Made by a program: the position numbers and the translations under genes. DNA of 64,000 nt from Plasmodium coatneyi (Eukaryota; Apicomplexa; Aconoidasida; Haemosporida; Plasmodiidae): positions 3,224,001-3,288,000 of the forward strand of contig NC_033567.1 in the NCBI RefSeq assembly GCF_001680005.1. The letters are read 5' to 3'. Positions within the stretch are counted from its first letter, which is position 1. Every line of letters starts with the position of its first letter. Of the stretch, positions 42,262 through 55,983 are shown piece by piece. Below the pieces are notes generated by a model. The model saw only the letters and a list, made by a program, of their open reading frames with translations, had not been told where the DNA came from and ran no database searches.

Positions 42262-45200
42262 CTACTGGTGCGAACTCAGCTTGCTAAAGAGTTCCCTTCT
42301 CTGTTGGAGGGACAAACTTTGAAAGGCCCTGTAAAACTCGTCCAGCGTTTTCTGGTGATGCAGATCCTCCGTTAATCGCTCTATATCCCTCAGAGTATTT
42401 TCATTTAAAATTCTCCTGCACACTTCGTAGTCGTCTTCGTCTGAGGAGGCGATGTCACTGGTGAGCTTCTTGAATTCTTCACTTTGGGTCAACGCAGTTC
42501 CGTATTTTTTGCTAAAGGGGTGGGAAGCGGGTAGCATGCATGTACATACGCATAAAGACAGATTCGCAGATAAACAGATGCACATTCGTGTGGGAGTTTT
42601 ATTTTCCCCGTAGACGAGCCTACCTGAGCGTGCTCATCAGCAACCGCCGCACGAGGCGGTAGTAAAAGAAGGAACGGGCTTTCTCCCAAGGAACGATTTT
42701 CCTAATCACTCCCTTCGACTGCATGCATTTGGACACGTCGTGGAGATCTGCGTATCTGTGGCACACTTGCAAATAAAATGGCAAGAGCTCCTTTTCTTTG
42801 TCCTCTATTTCTTGTTTTATTCTGGACACGTCATCCTCCTGCATGGGGTGGTAATAAGTGATAGGCACATCGGTGTGGTTGGCAAAGTGGGTGTGCTAAG
42901 CGGGGTGTTCCACTAACGCCGCTCCACGAACACGATGCACCTACCTGCGCTTCGGCCATCCGCCTATCCAGAGCAATTATGGACGAGTCAATCCCGTGCA
43001 TGAGCTTCCTAATTTCGGGTAACCTGAACTTCACCTCGACAATCCCGGGTGGCTCCAAAATGCCCCCTTTACTGTTCGTATCCGCATACATCTCTATAAT
43101 CTGGCTATTCAACGTTTCGTCTACAACAACCCATGACCCACCTCTGAGTTCCCCCCAAATTGGGATGTACACGAAAACGGGGTGCTTGTAATTTACCAAC
43201 TGATTAACAATCATGGAGCCGAATTTTAAGACGCTGTTAAACATATCCATTGTGCCACCTGAGAACCCCCTCCAATTGGCAAAAACAAATAGGGGTAAAT
43301 TTTCTTTATTAAAATCTTCTATCGACTGAGCCGTTTTGTATGAATTGTCCGGGAAAAAAACACATGGTGCATGTGTTGATCTCACTGCTTTCGTCTTCAA
43401 TGCTGGGTCACACGGAATATCCTGCGTTACTAAATTTCTGTTAACAGCTATTACACCAACAGGGATGGAACCCAATTTCCCCCTCCCCGTTATTATCCCT
43501 TTTCCCCATTCATTCATATATTCGAAGTAGCTATTTTTGTCTAAAAACCCCTGCTTCGTGTCTGTGCCTCTTATCAGTTCGACTACATCTGAGTTTTGTA
43601 TGTTATCCATGTCTATGTCGTTAATTTTTTGGAAGTGCATTTTTGGAGGTTCCCCCTGCAATGTGGGTTTCACTTCCCTTGCAGCGCTGTGTACCTCCTC
43701 CCCGTTAGGCTGCTCATAGTAGCTAAATTGACTTGTCTTCTGGCGCTCCTTCTCAATAACGTCGTAGTAATGGTCACTTGTTTTGGGCACATAGGATAGC
43801 CACTTGAAAATTTTGTCGACACCATCCTGATCATTTTGAGCTTCCACTTGAGATATGCCATTTCTCATCATAATTTTGACCCCTCCCAATTGCTCATTGC
43901 TAACGTAGACCTTTTCCCCTAATATTTTATTTAGTGCGTTAAACCCTGTTAGTAAAAGAGAAGAACCTTTTTTCTGGATGGTCCTTTTCCCGAGTCTAAC
44001 AAGGTAAGCGCCGATGCCAACACTTCTGCCAGTAACATATGACAGGGTAAAAATTTCATCATACGCTTTGGATGTTTCACCAGCAATAAGACCACTCCCC
44101 CTTAAATTTTCCACTCCAATATGGTTGCTTAAATTTCCTACTATACCTTCGATTAGGTATCTCTTTTCCCCATTTTGAATAACTTCCTTTAAAAATATTA
44201 TGTCCTCCTTGGCTATTTTATTTTTCACGTCCTCCGTTATGTAAATGTAGTCATACCCGAGTTCCTTCTTCTTTTCGTCTTTCCAACTGACTTGAATTTT
44301 ATCCATCAGAAAACTGTACAGCCCAATTCTTGCACCTGAATTGCAGGATATATAAATACGTGGAATTTTCTTCTCCCTGGCGTAGCTAGATATAGCATAA
44401 AATAACTGGTCTTCCACTACACTGAATGAGCCACCATGCGTCGTTATATCGTTTATAATAAAAATTACGTCTCTTCCTTCTTTGTATTCGACTGTCCTCA
44501 CGTTCATCAACAGGCCGATGACGCTCAGTTTGTTTTGGCCCACGTTTAGCTTATCTGACAGGTAGAGCGCGTTCCTTATCTTCACTTCGTCTTCGCTGAG
44601 GTCGTCGTGCTGGAGAAACAGACCATCTGCATGGGAAGCTGCCTTCCTTGTGGTGTTCCCCTGCAGTGCATCAAAGTCCATCTTAAACTCCTTCACGCTG
44701 TTCACATATGTGAACAGATCTTCTGGGCCACCGTTGTTCATCCTGTTTAGGGAAATATTTATCGCCTTGACAAAATCGTAGGCATATAACGTATCTATAT
44801 CTCTAGCCCTTTTTCTTTTTAAGTACAACGCGTCTACATCAAAGGGGGGTACACTTTCAACCTCTTCAACAACATTATTTTCTCCATCGAAGAGGACGTG
44901 CAGTCTGAGTACCTTTTTCGGTTCCAATTTGAGTATCCCCATGGAAGATTCGCCTCCCTTTCTGTACACACAGGCGTATACATCGTTCACATAATTTTCT
45001 AGAAGCAGCTCGTTATGCCTATTGAGGAAGTTCTTGAGCGCCTTCTCAATTGTATTTAATTCGTCTCCGTCATTCCCTTTCACATCATCGAGTATTACGT
45101 GGTAAGTTACGTAGCTGCTCACCTTTGTGTCTTGCACTTTCGGGTTCAGTCTAGCTATTGCTATATCATTTACTGCTTCTTTGAACTCTTCCGTGAGTGC

Positions 45201-48200
45201 GTCTTGTAACCGCTTCTGTTCCACGAAAACGGGTAAATCTTGCTCCCCCATGGAGTTCCCCCCTTTTGGGGGAGTTTCCCCGAGTACAGACACTCCACCC
45301 TTTGGAACATCACACACATGGATCACCCTCTCTGCAAACAGCGATTCGATTTTTTTATTCTTTTTGTACATGCCTAGGAATACCTTGGTCCCTTTAAATA
45401 TTTTCTCATCTACATTTTGTAGGTCATAATTTTGGCAGTTCTTTTCAAAGGAGAAAATATATCTTTGGTAGGGCAGCAGATTTGTCCTTCGCCCGGAGGG
45501 GACCTCCTCCCCGGTGTCTTCGTCTCCACCCCACTCGTAAACATCCTCATACTTCTCCCCAAAATAGTGATAAATGTACAAATGCTTACACCTATTCTTT
45601 ATATGTACTAAACTCCCTTCATAGTCACTAGGGAAACTTTCATTTCTGTTAATAATATGAATGCTGTTTATGCGTCGATCAGTTGGATTTATTCCCCCTT
45701 CTCCAATCAGTTCATCCACATGTACCCTACTTTTCTCATTTAGGATGAGTAAATTTTCTTCTTCTGAGTCGTTTATAAAAAATTTCAGACAGTCATCCCC
45801 CACTAGTTCCGTTTTGACATCAAAGTGTTTATACAAATTGTGGGCGTATATTTCTAGAAGAGCACTTTTATTTTCTGGGGTAAAAAGCGATGGAAGGAAC
45901 ATGTGCACGTCCGAAGGGCTTCCCAAAAATGTATTCACTACACGTTCGCAATGGTTCCTATAGCTGCTCGAAGTGGAGGAGGGCGTAGATGCACCACTTG
46001 GAAGTTGTCCCAATTTCGAATATCTAATGATGCTCTGCTTTATCCTTATGTGCTCCTCCAGTTGGTTAATTTTCTCACCCGAATTGGCAGTCCTATCGTT
46101 TAATGCACCTTTTACGAACTGAACCAAGCGCATATGTTCCGCGATATGTACTATCGCTCTGGCGAGCAAAATGATGTTACCGAAGGATTTTCCCCTAAAA
46201 TGTGTTATAACTTTTAGCTTATCCAGGAGGTCATCTGGCATTTCGCTCAACGAGGTAAGCCCACTGTCTAGTAAATATTTTAAAACTAGCTCAACAAATT
46301 TTATGCTTAAATAGTTATACGTATACGCATGGGCAATTTCATATTTTTTTTTCTTCTCGTTCCTAAATTTTGTGTGTAAAATATCGTAAGCTTCTACCTG
46401 TGTGATATTTTCCTTTTTGGCAAATAGTGAATTGTATTCTATAAATTTGTCTAGGATGTAAATGAAGTTGGACTTAATGTTGTGTTTATTTTTCACTAAT
46501 TCGTTGAAGCATTGTTGGTAATCCTGCTCATATCCTTTTAGTAAATATTCTACTCTCTTCATATTGGGGATGTCTAACAGGAATTGCTTTTTCCTGGAAT
46601 CTTCGCCAGTGATTGGGTGATCACGTGGAGCATCCACACCTGGGGTGTCCCCCCCCACTTGTGTGCAACTGTTGGAGGTGCATTTGGAAGTGCCTTCTGA
46701 TGCACTTTTTGCTGCCCCCTTATTTTCCGTGTCCCAACTGAGTGTGCCCTCGTTGGACGTCTTCTCATTGGATTCATTCCTCGTGGAAACAACTTCGCTT
46801 GACACATTATCGTTACGATCCCCCCTCTCCCCCGTTGAAGAATTTTGGCAGGTGGAATTAAGACCAGTGGAGTTATTCCCTTGGTTGGCACTTCCCGACT
46901 CATCATTCATCGTGTGCACACTGGACGGTACATTCGCGCCCTCCCTGGATTCAGAATTGGCGTACGACTTATTCGACTGAGCCGCTACCTCCACCTTGAC
47001 GCTCGTGCTGACACTAGTGGGTGCCGCCGAACTTTCGTTGGACGAACTTAAACTAGTGAGGTACTCCTTGAAGGAATTAAATTTTTCGTTAACATAACTC
47101 GCTGCAGTGTGTTCTTTTTTATCACTATCCTTTTTGCTTGCAAATAAGCGGAATAGGTTTTTCTTCTTATTTAGGAATAGCCGGTTCTTTGTGCTTCCTT
47201 CCTGGGAGGACACCTCGTCCTGTTCGAAGGAGGAGAAGAAGGAGGAATCCTCCGACTTGGGGGCATCCACGACGGGTTCCGTCCCCCCTGTATTTTCACT
47301 CAGACGATGCATTCCACTTGGCGCATGGTTTGGTACAACCGTCAGTGTGTCTTCCTCGTCACGATTTGCACCTCCTTTATGCGAATGACTTTTCCCCCTT
47401 TTTTGATCATTAATCGGCCAGGAACCTTCCGCAGACTCATCCATGGGGCCAAAACTGAGGGGAACATCCTGCCCCCTAATATGGTGTTGCAGCAGACTTG
47501 CTTCCCCCAACTCGTATGCGTACTTATTCGATAAGTCCAAATGTCCAGTGAAGGTTTTAATTTCGTTTTGCTCTCCCCGTTCGGTGTTGCTATCAGGAGA
47601 GGTTTGCTCAATCACTCCAAGGAGGTCCCCCATTTTTACGATGCTCCCCTCGGACATCCTGTGCCTGAGAATACCCTTTTCTGTAGATTTAAAAGTCATG
47701 ATCATTTTCATGGCCTCGACTTCTATGTAGTCCTCATTCTTCTCTATTTTCTCTCCATCCTTTATCAAATATTTTACAATTTTCCCATTCGTATTGGACA
47801 TCAAATGAAATGGGTTACTCATCTTGGGGATAAAAATACTGTCCTTTTCTAAATGCATGTGGATGCCTAAGCTGTCTTCCAAACATGTATACAAATACGT
47901 GTGGTTGAAAAAGCTCGCAAATATTTTATTGTTCTTCTTATCATAATTAGCTAGCACTTCGATTTCCTGTCCGTTAATTTTTAAAGTATAAAGATTCTCC
48001 CCTGTATTATAACCCTTAAAATTGTACCTCACATTTTCAAATACGATATCAAACGTGTACGCATTTTTTACCTCCCTTTTCAAATTAGTGAAGGCATCTT
48101 CCTGTGGTTTTATTCCAATGTCCTCCCTACTGAGCGCATCTTCCACTTGTTCCTTTTCCTTCATAAAATGAACGAGCAGTTTAAAAATCGTGGCACACAG

Positions 48201-51089
48201 AATTATTATATGTACTGCGCTGTAATAGATATTTTTTCTTTTCTCAATAATTGTGTCCAACCAATTTGTCGTTATGTTATTTTCTATAAATGGTTTGCAT
48301 TCCAAAATTTTTGCTAAATATTTTGTGCCTGTTTTTATTTCCCCGTCTATGTTTAATTTCCTTAATGCGAGGATTAGATTTTTTCTGGCTACTTCCCTCG
48401 TTTCTCCTTTTGCAAAAATGTGCCCAATTTGCGAATCGGAGAATTCATGCACGGATCCATCATTGATTGAAAAGTATCCCCACACGTCCTTCGAATTTTG
48501 GAAATGGATTCTTTTTACCTTTCCCGAAGTGGGCTTAAAACTGTCATTACTATTCTCTGCGGTGATCCGCGCAGCAATCACGTGGTTGCTTACATGTGGC
48601 CTGTTATTGTAGAAGTCGAATGGGTTCATCTCGCCCGCGGGGGTGCCCTCTCCGCCAGAGGGAGAGCTACCACCACCGCTACTTTCGCTACTACCGTTTG
48701 GAGGGCTGTACTCACACGCAGCACCGAACCTGTGAGTTTCCTCCACCGGTGCACAAAAACTCGCGCCCGAGCCTGCACTCCCTTCCCCTATTCGGTACAA
48801 CCTCCTAATGTCATCTATATTCTGGAGGGGAATCCCCATGGCCACCTGCAGCTGTATCGAAATAAGATTCGTGTTGGTGATGCCCTCCGACACGGGGTGT
48901 TCCACCTGCAGCCGAGGATTTAATTCGAGAAAAAAATAAGTCTGCTTCTCCTGGTCATATAAATACTCAATAGTTCCTGCACCTCTATATTTTATCATTT
49001 TTGTTAGACGTATGGATGCCTTTTCCATTTCACGGAAAATATTGGGAGGTACAACTGAGGGGGGCCCTTCCTCAAAAATTTTTTGGAACCTCCTTTGGGT
49101 CGTGCAGTCTCTTCCACTTAGGGAGCACACATTACCATACATATCTCCGACAACCTGTATTTCGATGTGTCTAACGTTGCTACAGACTTTCATTAGAAAG
49201 ATTGGCGAGTTGGGTAATTCCATTTGCACCTGCGTGTAGGCTTTCTTTATTTCTGCTTCGTTTTCCACTTTCCGGATACCTTTCCCTCCCCCTCCTTGAG
49301 ATGCTTTTATCATAACAGGGTACCCAATCCGTTGGCATTCCTTTATGCAAGCATCCAACGAATGTATCGTAGATTTATTGTATACCTCTTCACTAATTTT
49401 CTTTTCAAAATTATCAATTCGAATGCTATCCCCACTCCATTTTACAACTGGTACATTTACACTCTGTGCGAGGATATTGGCAGATATTTTATCTCCTAGG
49501 GCTTCCATTACATCTCCAGTTGGCCCTATAAAAATGATGTTTTCCTTTTCCAGCATGGCGGATAGTAGCGGATTTTCTGAGCAGTGTCCCCATCCTGGCC
49601 AGACAGCATCCACTTGTTCCTTCTTTGCTATATCCACAATTAGCGCAACGTTCGCGTAGTTGTTGGAGTTCTTCCCAGGAGGTACTTTTATAACTTTGTT
49701 GGCCAACGAAATATATTTTGCATTACTTGATATGTCTTCTTCTGTGGCTAGCACTATAATCTTCATTAAGTTCTCCTCAGAGAAGGACTTAAATAGCCAT
49801 TCCTTTATTGATAAAATGCACTTCATTGCTGCCATGCCGTTATTTGCAATTAGTAATTTTTTTATTATCTTCCCATTTTTATTTTTTACGAAATTAAAAT
49901 ATGGGTACCTTCTCTCTTCTATGTATTTTGTGTATTCCTTATGGGCCTTCTCCTTTGCCCTTTCTTTTTCTTCGTATGTTAGGAAGTCGTTGGAGGGGCT
50001 CGGATGGCTTGCAGACGAAGCAGTATCAACACATTTGTTGTGACTGCTCTGCGCCTTGGTACGTTGCGCCCTTCGCTGCAACATGTTTGTTCCGTTTTTA
50101 TGTATTGGAGAGTTACCTACCGGGCCGAGACAGACGTCACCCCCACGGGTGCCCTCCTTTCGGGAGAGAAAATCATTCTGGCCCCTAAAGCTGTAATACA
50201 GTCTGTTTAGATGTTTCTTCCTCTTTTTTATCTTCCCTTTGTGTAGCCGTCTACCATCTGTTAGGGCATCCCCCGAACGATCCTGCGGGATTGTCACATC
50301 CTCCCCCTTGGAGTGTATGGAGGGGGATTCCTTAATCAGGTCCATCATAAAAGTAAAATTGTCTTCTACGTTGTTTTTCCTCCTGACACTCGCCTTGGCA
50401 ACATTCCATTTTGAGAACACATCGGACATCTCCCCTGGGTTGTAACTAGCTGAATTCATACAAGGATTGCTGTCACTGTTCCCATTTTCATTGATCATAT
50501 TCCTTGGGTGGTGACTTCTCCCTGGGTTGTACTTCCTCTCGTGGTGATCATTCGATGTGACACTCATAAAACCTTCATCCGTGTGGCTACTCAAGCTGCT
50601 AACCAATTCATCTGTTAGTTCTTCAATAGCGCTCCTCTGCTCAGTGCACTTCTTCTCATGGGCGATTCTCTCCTGCGCGGTGTCCTTCCTTGAGTCCCAT
50701 TTTTTCCCACTTGAAGACTTGCATATAGTAGCACGCGCGGATCTATTCTCATTAAACGAAGAGGGTGCACCCTTCTTCCCGTTCGCCGAAATATTTGTCG
50801 AGTTATCTCCATTCCTCCGTCTGTTATTCTTAAAAAACGAGCTTAACAGTTCGGTTCCCTTGGACACGAACAGTGGAACATACCTGTTCTTGTAACTCTC
50901 ATGAAGAATGTTTTTGGTTCCCTTAATTCTAGTCTGATATACTTCCTTCGTTTCTGTGTTGATAAAGTTGTTCTTACTGACATTATTATGCATGTGTACA
51001 TAGCAATTCGTGTTTTTGTGTTTTATGGGCTCTACAAAGTTTTGGAGTAACAGAACAAGCGAAAATGCTCCTGTGAGGCCATTAACCAT
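42262..51089 (-). CDS. ACC: Acetyl-CoA carboxylase, multidomain, apicoplast-targeted
   Basis: Three exons: 51089-42945, 42838-42624 and 42511-42262, giving 2869 aa. The N-terminus (MVNGLTGAFSLVLLLQNFVE) is a signal peptide followed by a long basic, Asn/Ser-rich transit region. Biotin carboxylase begins near residue 405 (KKLLIANNGMAAMKCI), with the ATP-grasp loop KASQGGGGKGIRK, FFLELNPRLQVEHPV and a short low-complexity insert. The biotin carrier motif EAMKM places the biotinylated lysine at K1128. A long Ser/Asn/Glu-rich insert follows (about 1180-1450). Carboxyltransferase starts near residue 2190 (INDITTHGGSFSVVEDQLF, SCNSGARIGLYS) and ends with FANWRGFSGGTMDMFNSVLK, YIPIWGELRGGSWVVVDETL and LEPPGIVEVKFR. 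It makes malonyl-CoA for type II fatty-acid synthesis in the apicoplast. The two C-terminal exons carry the final helical region (YLQVCHRYADLHDV...). All catalytic landmarks are present. Confidence 0.97.
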
Positions 51090-53982
51090 TTTCTGATTCT
51101 ACCCCATTTAACTGCCTTGCGATGCTGCCGAGTGCGCGGCGAGGCGTGCACAAGTAAGGACGGGCGAGCTATGTGACTACATACAGCGTGCCTATACGCA
51201 GCGTAACTACATACAGTGTAAATATTTATGTGTGCATACGTGTAAGTATGGAAGCTGGGTTATTTGCTCTACGAACATGTTGTCACTTTCCCCCCACACG
51301 AAAATTTTTTTTTCTCCTTTTTTAGCACATGCAAGGATCTTTTTGGTCGCATCAATCTGCTACCAGTTTTCAGGTGCACGGTTTGAGATTCTTTCCGTCT
51401 GCCTGATCTTCCGGGACACTATAAACGATTCAACCCCTTCCGCGCGGACATGTCAATTACAGGAACAAATTTGTTATTCGTAAAAAACAAACTTCATGTA
51501 GCAGGCGCGGGACAAACTAGTGGGAAAAAGCGCTGCCACGCGTGAGTTGCGTATGCACTAATTGTGTGTCACTAATCATGTCACGAATGTTGCACCGCGA
51601 AAAACTCGCCCTGAAACAACTCTACAAACAAAGGCTGCACGCGACGCGGCGCGAAAAAAAAAAAAAAAAAGGTCACCCTTTGAGTGAATTGTTCTTATGG
51701 AAAATAAAAGAGCGGGAAAATGAGGACGCAACAGGGAAAAAAAAAAAAAAAGAAAGTATATACATAAACAGAAGTATACTCACATGTAGGCAAAACAAAC
51801 TTCCACTTAACAACTGCACAAATTTGATAACACAAGTATCTAAATTTTGTCAAATGTTGCGCAGCCTTTATTATTATTTTTTTTTTATACTTTTCCACTT
51901 TTACAAGCACACAAATTTTTTTAATTTCCAAACGTTGCTTTTGCGGTAACGTTTTTTTTTAAAGAAGTGTACACAACGTTTTACTTAAATTTCACCTTCA
52001 TTTCGTTTTTTAAAATATGGTTACGTTTTTTCCCATTTAATCGTTCACTTAATCAATGCAGTCCCGCATGTTTTTTCTTAATTCGTTTTTTGAGGCAAAA
52101 TTCGTTCACACTGTAATATATACCTCCAAGACGTTGTTCGCACATGTAAACATAAAAAGCGAACATACAAGTAGGTACAAACATAAGCACACGTAAGTAG
52201 ATATAAATGCACATACATAAGGTTCTTCTCATTTTTTTTTTTTTTTTCTTAATTTTTTTCCCCTCTTTCGACACATTTATGAATTTCCACAAACACAGGG
52301 GTGTGAAGAATTATTCTTTTTTCGGGGAATATAGTCCATTTCCGCGATGCGCGAATTTATTTTGCGGAAAAAAAAAACAAAAAAAACAGTGACCTTCATC
52401 CGTGTGAGGGACATAAGTATCGAAAGAATTCTCACGTGCATGCCTACGTACCTACGTATTTATGCATTTATTTACATATGTGTACATATGCACGTAAATT
52501 ATGCGCGCATAGACGCACAAACATTTAACTATTTCTTCCTCGGTGAAATTGGAAAATCGTGACGGAACTGCAAAATTCTAAAGAGTGCGCTGAAAAAAAA
52601 AAGGGGCTTCTTTTAAAGTATTTTTTTTTTTTTTCACAATTTTGCAGAATTCAATAAAAATCAGTTAACTCTTGCATAAATGAACCAAAAAAAGTAATGT
52701 AGATTTTTCCTCCTTCACGCTGTCGCGCGTAAAATCACATCTTTTGCAATATTTTTGCTTACCCAAATGGGGCATGCGTACGTATGTACACATGCAGGGC
52801 GCGGCATACACACAAAAGATAAGCGTGCGCACCACTTGGAGTAAATTCTCGCAACCGTAAGTGGAGCGCATATGCTTATGTAAATGAAATTTGCATACAC
52901 GCATTTATACGCTTATCATGCGCATGGCACTGCTCCTCCAACGTAGGCGCCTCTGCATGCCACTTTAAAGTTCTTTCCCATAGGGGAGGTGTCTTATTTA
53001 AGGAAAGAAAAAAAAAAAAAAAAAAGCCCGACCCCCTTTGCACGCACTAATTTCACTACATAAACATCCTCTGCCCCTCGAAAGAACAAATTTGTAAAGC
53101 ACATTTTGGAAGAACTATCCCTACGTGAAGGACGCAAAAACGCTAAATGGAAAAAAAATATTATTCCACGCAACATTTTAGCGCACACCGATAAAAGGAC
53201 ATTTTGCCAGAAAAAAAACAAAACAAAATTGACGCTAATTTTGCTTACCCAGTTGGTACATTCAGATAAAAGACATGAGTGACCGTATGGATCCTCCTTT
53301 TTTCTTTTTTTCTGCAAGTCTGCAGTGTGACACGCTAGAAATGCTACCTGGTAATACTGCTATTTGAAAATGTAGAGGAGATGGGCACACCCTTTTTTAC
53401 CTTGTCGCGTGAAGCCTAGCCCAACGCGAGCTAAGAAAAATTGAAGGCGCAAAACCGAATGGCGCACTTGTTCGTTCAGAACGAAGCAGGCAACTGGGTG
53501 AATCCGCCCCGCCGCGAAAAAATGCAGGAAAAAAAAAAGCTGCATGCAACGTGATAAAAATGGGGGAAGCGCGTCGACCGAAATGGCTACACGGGGAAGG
53601 AATTCATATCGCATTTAAGTCAAAAAAAAAGGGAAGAAGTTAGAGATTGTGATAAATCAATGGAATCGCCAATATTGCGAACTCCCAACTGAGAATAAAC
53701 CCCCCAAAGTGAAATGTGAATAATGAAGAATGAGGAGTGCTGAATGGAGGAGCATAAATCCTGACTACTCGCAGTTGAGTGCTACAAATTGACGTACCAG
53801 ATGGAAGGAGAATTCTCACAGGGAAAATTACCCCAATTACCGCTTTACCCTGTCACGATGATCCCCCGATCTGAGGCATAATAGTAGCAAGCACATAAAA
53901 TTGCGCATATTATCTTGCTTATGCCCACGTAATTACGGTACATATGTACATTTTAGTGTAGCCCCCCTCCTATCAGCGCAAT
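51090..53982. other. Intergenic, divergent promoter region (ACC / UBE3D-like)
   Basis: 2.9 kb, the longest gene-free stretch here. It contains A runs (about 51654-51670, 51738-51751), T runs (about 52232-52247, 52620-52634) and an A run at about 53007-53024. Open frames (for example 51542-51949) are homopolymer-rich and lack motifs. No RNA gene recognised. Confidence 0.5.
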
Positions 53983-55983
53983 ATGATGCAGGCGGAATAC
54001 TACCCAAAACAAAACGTAGTGTCCCTGAATATTGAACTGAGTAGCTGGGCCAAGGCGTTCCTTACCGACTTACGAACATCAAAGAATCTCCTCAGTTGCA
54101 CCAAGGCGTCTATCATAATTAAGAAAAAAGAGGAAATTCGAAATTTCTATTTGTATAAAATTAAGCTGAGACTACACTATGACAGTTCCTCCAATCTTCC
54201 TGACGTTTCAGTTGAGGGAGAAAAGTTGAAGGAAAAATGTTCACCCCTGGATGATCCCCCCGGCGGAAATGAGACGCGATGTGACTCCCCCCTCCCATAT
54301 GGGAAGGGAAATTTTTGTAATACATACACTAATACAAAGGGAGGAAATAAAAACAGTGTGATTTGTAATGAGGAAAACGAAGGCAGGACGAATAGTGGAA
54401 AGGAAACAAATTCTGAGAGAAATGATGAAGCGAGTGGGATGAATGGGGGAAGATGCCCTCCACTGTATACAAAACAGGAGGATGAAGCCAAAAGGGGCAA
54501 GGAATCCACACCGGTGAGCGTAGGACACCGAAGGGGACACCACCTCATTGGGAGAAATAATCATACAAAGGAAAACATACAAGGGAGCGAAAAAATCTTT
54601 ACAAACAACCATTTCGATATAGGCCACCTGTTAAGAGAAAAAAAACTTTTTTCGAAAGATTTCCCCATCTTTGAAAGGGGCCATTTTGCGAAGTACCTAT
54701 TTTTGCCCTCCTCCTTGTCAATACAAAGTGCCAAGATAAAATCCATCCATTTTATGCTAAATGAAAAGCTGAGCATATGCGTCCTCCTAGACCTAATCGT
54801 AGTCAGAAAAAAAAATAACTTTATCCAGTCCAGCATAAACAAAGAATTACACGATATGCTAAGGATGCAAAGAAGTATCCTTCAGTGCAAATCGTGCAAT
54901 GAAGACGTTATCATATGTCGAGGTGTTAATTTTATTTTGCCCAACCTGTACTTAAACACGGCTGATTTCTTGGAGCATGCGTTTTGCGAAGAATGTACCA
55001 CCTTCTCCTTTGATGGGTTAAAAGATGTAGACCGAAATATTTTCCTCTTCCCCAACTGTTTGTTTTTTCATTTTAGCTTAATAAAAGAGAGTTACCTAGC
55101 TGTTAAGGCAGATTCCTTGCACCACTTTCGCTTTTTACTTTTTTGTAATTTTTGCTACAACTGCCTTGGATATTTAGAAAACCAAAGGAACCACACATAT
55201 TCCTATCACAAAAATAAAAACATGAGTGATAAGCTTAAAGATGTTTTTCTGGGTTCACTTCACGAGGGGGACCAAGGGCGGTACACACAATTGGACAGGG
55301 CCACTATGTTGCAGCGCTATGGCGATCTTCCACCTATACACTTTGATGAAGGGAGAGAAAATTCGGTCCATCATTTAGACGTACCGGAGGACAAACAGCA
55401 TACCAGGGAAGAAGCGAACGGTATACTCCTTTCCGAGGAAAATTCCCATGAGGAGAAGCACACAGGGAAGAAGGACATCAAAAACGAGAACAACGATTGT
55501 CTCACAGCAGGTCACAGTGGAGAACGCCCCAACCCCTGCGGAGAGATCACCCCCAAGGTGTACCTCCTTAAACACAAAATAATGATGACATTAAATGGGG
55601 AGAATATTTTCAAAAATTACAACCATGTACTTTTCCTGAACGAGTATATGCACTATAAATGTGAAAAAAAAAACACAACCCTTTTTTATTTAAGGAGTAA
55701 CCAAAAAAGGAAAATAATCGAAGTGAGGATATTCATAAGGACGCTTTATATTTGTAAAATTGGGGACAAGGCAAAAGATCTTTCCAATTTTTTAGGTCTC
55801 CAAAAAGTGATGAAAATATTTTTTTGCACAAAAGAAGAATCCGAATTGAAAATTGCCAATTCGGAAACTATTGACCTTTCGAGGGAGCTCTACGAGGATG
55901 TATTAAAAATGTTGGTCCAGTATTCCTTCCGAGGGTGTGCCCCGGGAGGGAAGTTGTTCTCATATCTGCACCTTGTACATTAG
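53983..55983 (+). CDS. UBE3D-like (HECT_2 family) E2-binding ubiquitin ligase candidate
   Basis: A single-exon ORF of 666 aa. Residues 1-90 form a beta-rich start (VVSLNIELSSWAKAFLTDLR, FYLYKIKLRLHYDSS). An Asn/Glu/Lys-rich insert (about 75-200) follows. From about 280 the pattern is that of UBE3D: CKSC (C302, C305) with a following hydrophobic 'LPNLYLNTADFLEH', CEEC about 35 residues on, then FCNFCYNCLGYL (C388, C391, C394) equivalent to 'CKRCKVMLG' in UBE3D. After a second low-complexity insert (about 420-520), a C-terminal part with strands and a final helix (LSRELYEDVLKMLVQYS) fits the family's end. UBE3D proteins bind E2 enzymes and ubiquitinate cyclin B-type substrates. The paired cysteines probably bind zinc. 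No close identity can be claimed by eye. It is convergent with NT3. Confidence 0.8.
   Translation: MMQAEYYPKQNVVSLNIELSSWAKAFLTDLRTSKNLLSCTKASIIIKKKEEIRNFYLYKIKLRLHYDSSSNLPDVSVEGEKLKEKCSPLDDPPGGNETRCDSPLPYGKGNFCNTYTNTKGGNKNSVICNEENEGRTNSGKETNSERNDEASGMNGGRCPPLYTKQEDEAKRGKESTPVSVGHRRGHHLIGRNNHTKENIQGSEKIFTNNHFDIGHLLREKKLFSKDFPIFERGHFAKYLFLPSSLSIQSAKIKSIHFMLNEKLSICVLLDLIVVRKKNNFIQSSINKELHDMLRMQRSILQCKSCNEDVIICRGVNFILPNLYLNTADFLEHAFCEECTTFSFDGLKDVDRNIFLFPNCLFFHFSLIKESYLAVKADSLHHFRFLLFCNFCYNCLGYLENQRNHTYSYHKNKNMSDKLKDVFLGSLHEGDQGRYTQLDRATMLQRYGDLPPIHFDEGRENSVHHLDVPEDKQHTREEANGILLSEENSHEEKHTGKKDIKNENNDCLTAGHSGERPNPCGEITPKVYLLKHKIMMTLNGENIFKNYNHVLFLNEYMHYKCEKKNTTLFYLRSNQKRKIIEVRIFIRTLYICKIGDKAKDLSNFLGLQKVMKIFFCTKEESELKIANSETIDLSRELYEDVLKMLVQYSFRGCAPGGKLFSYLHLVH

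Noticed and set aside
49000..51000. Several plus-strand ORFs of 60-140 aa opposite ACC
   Set aside because: Antisense shadows of a long, GC-moderate coding region; translations are not protein-like.
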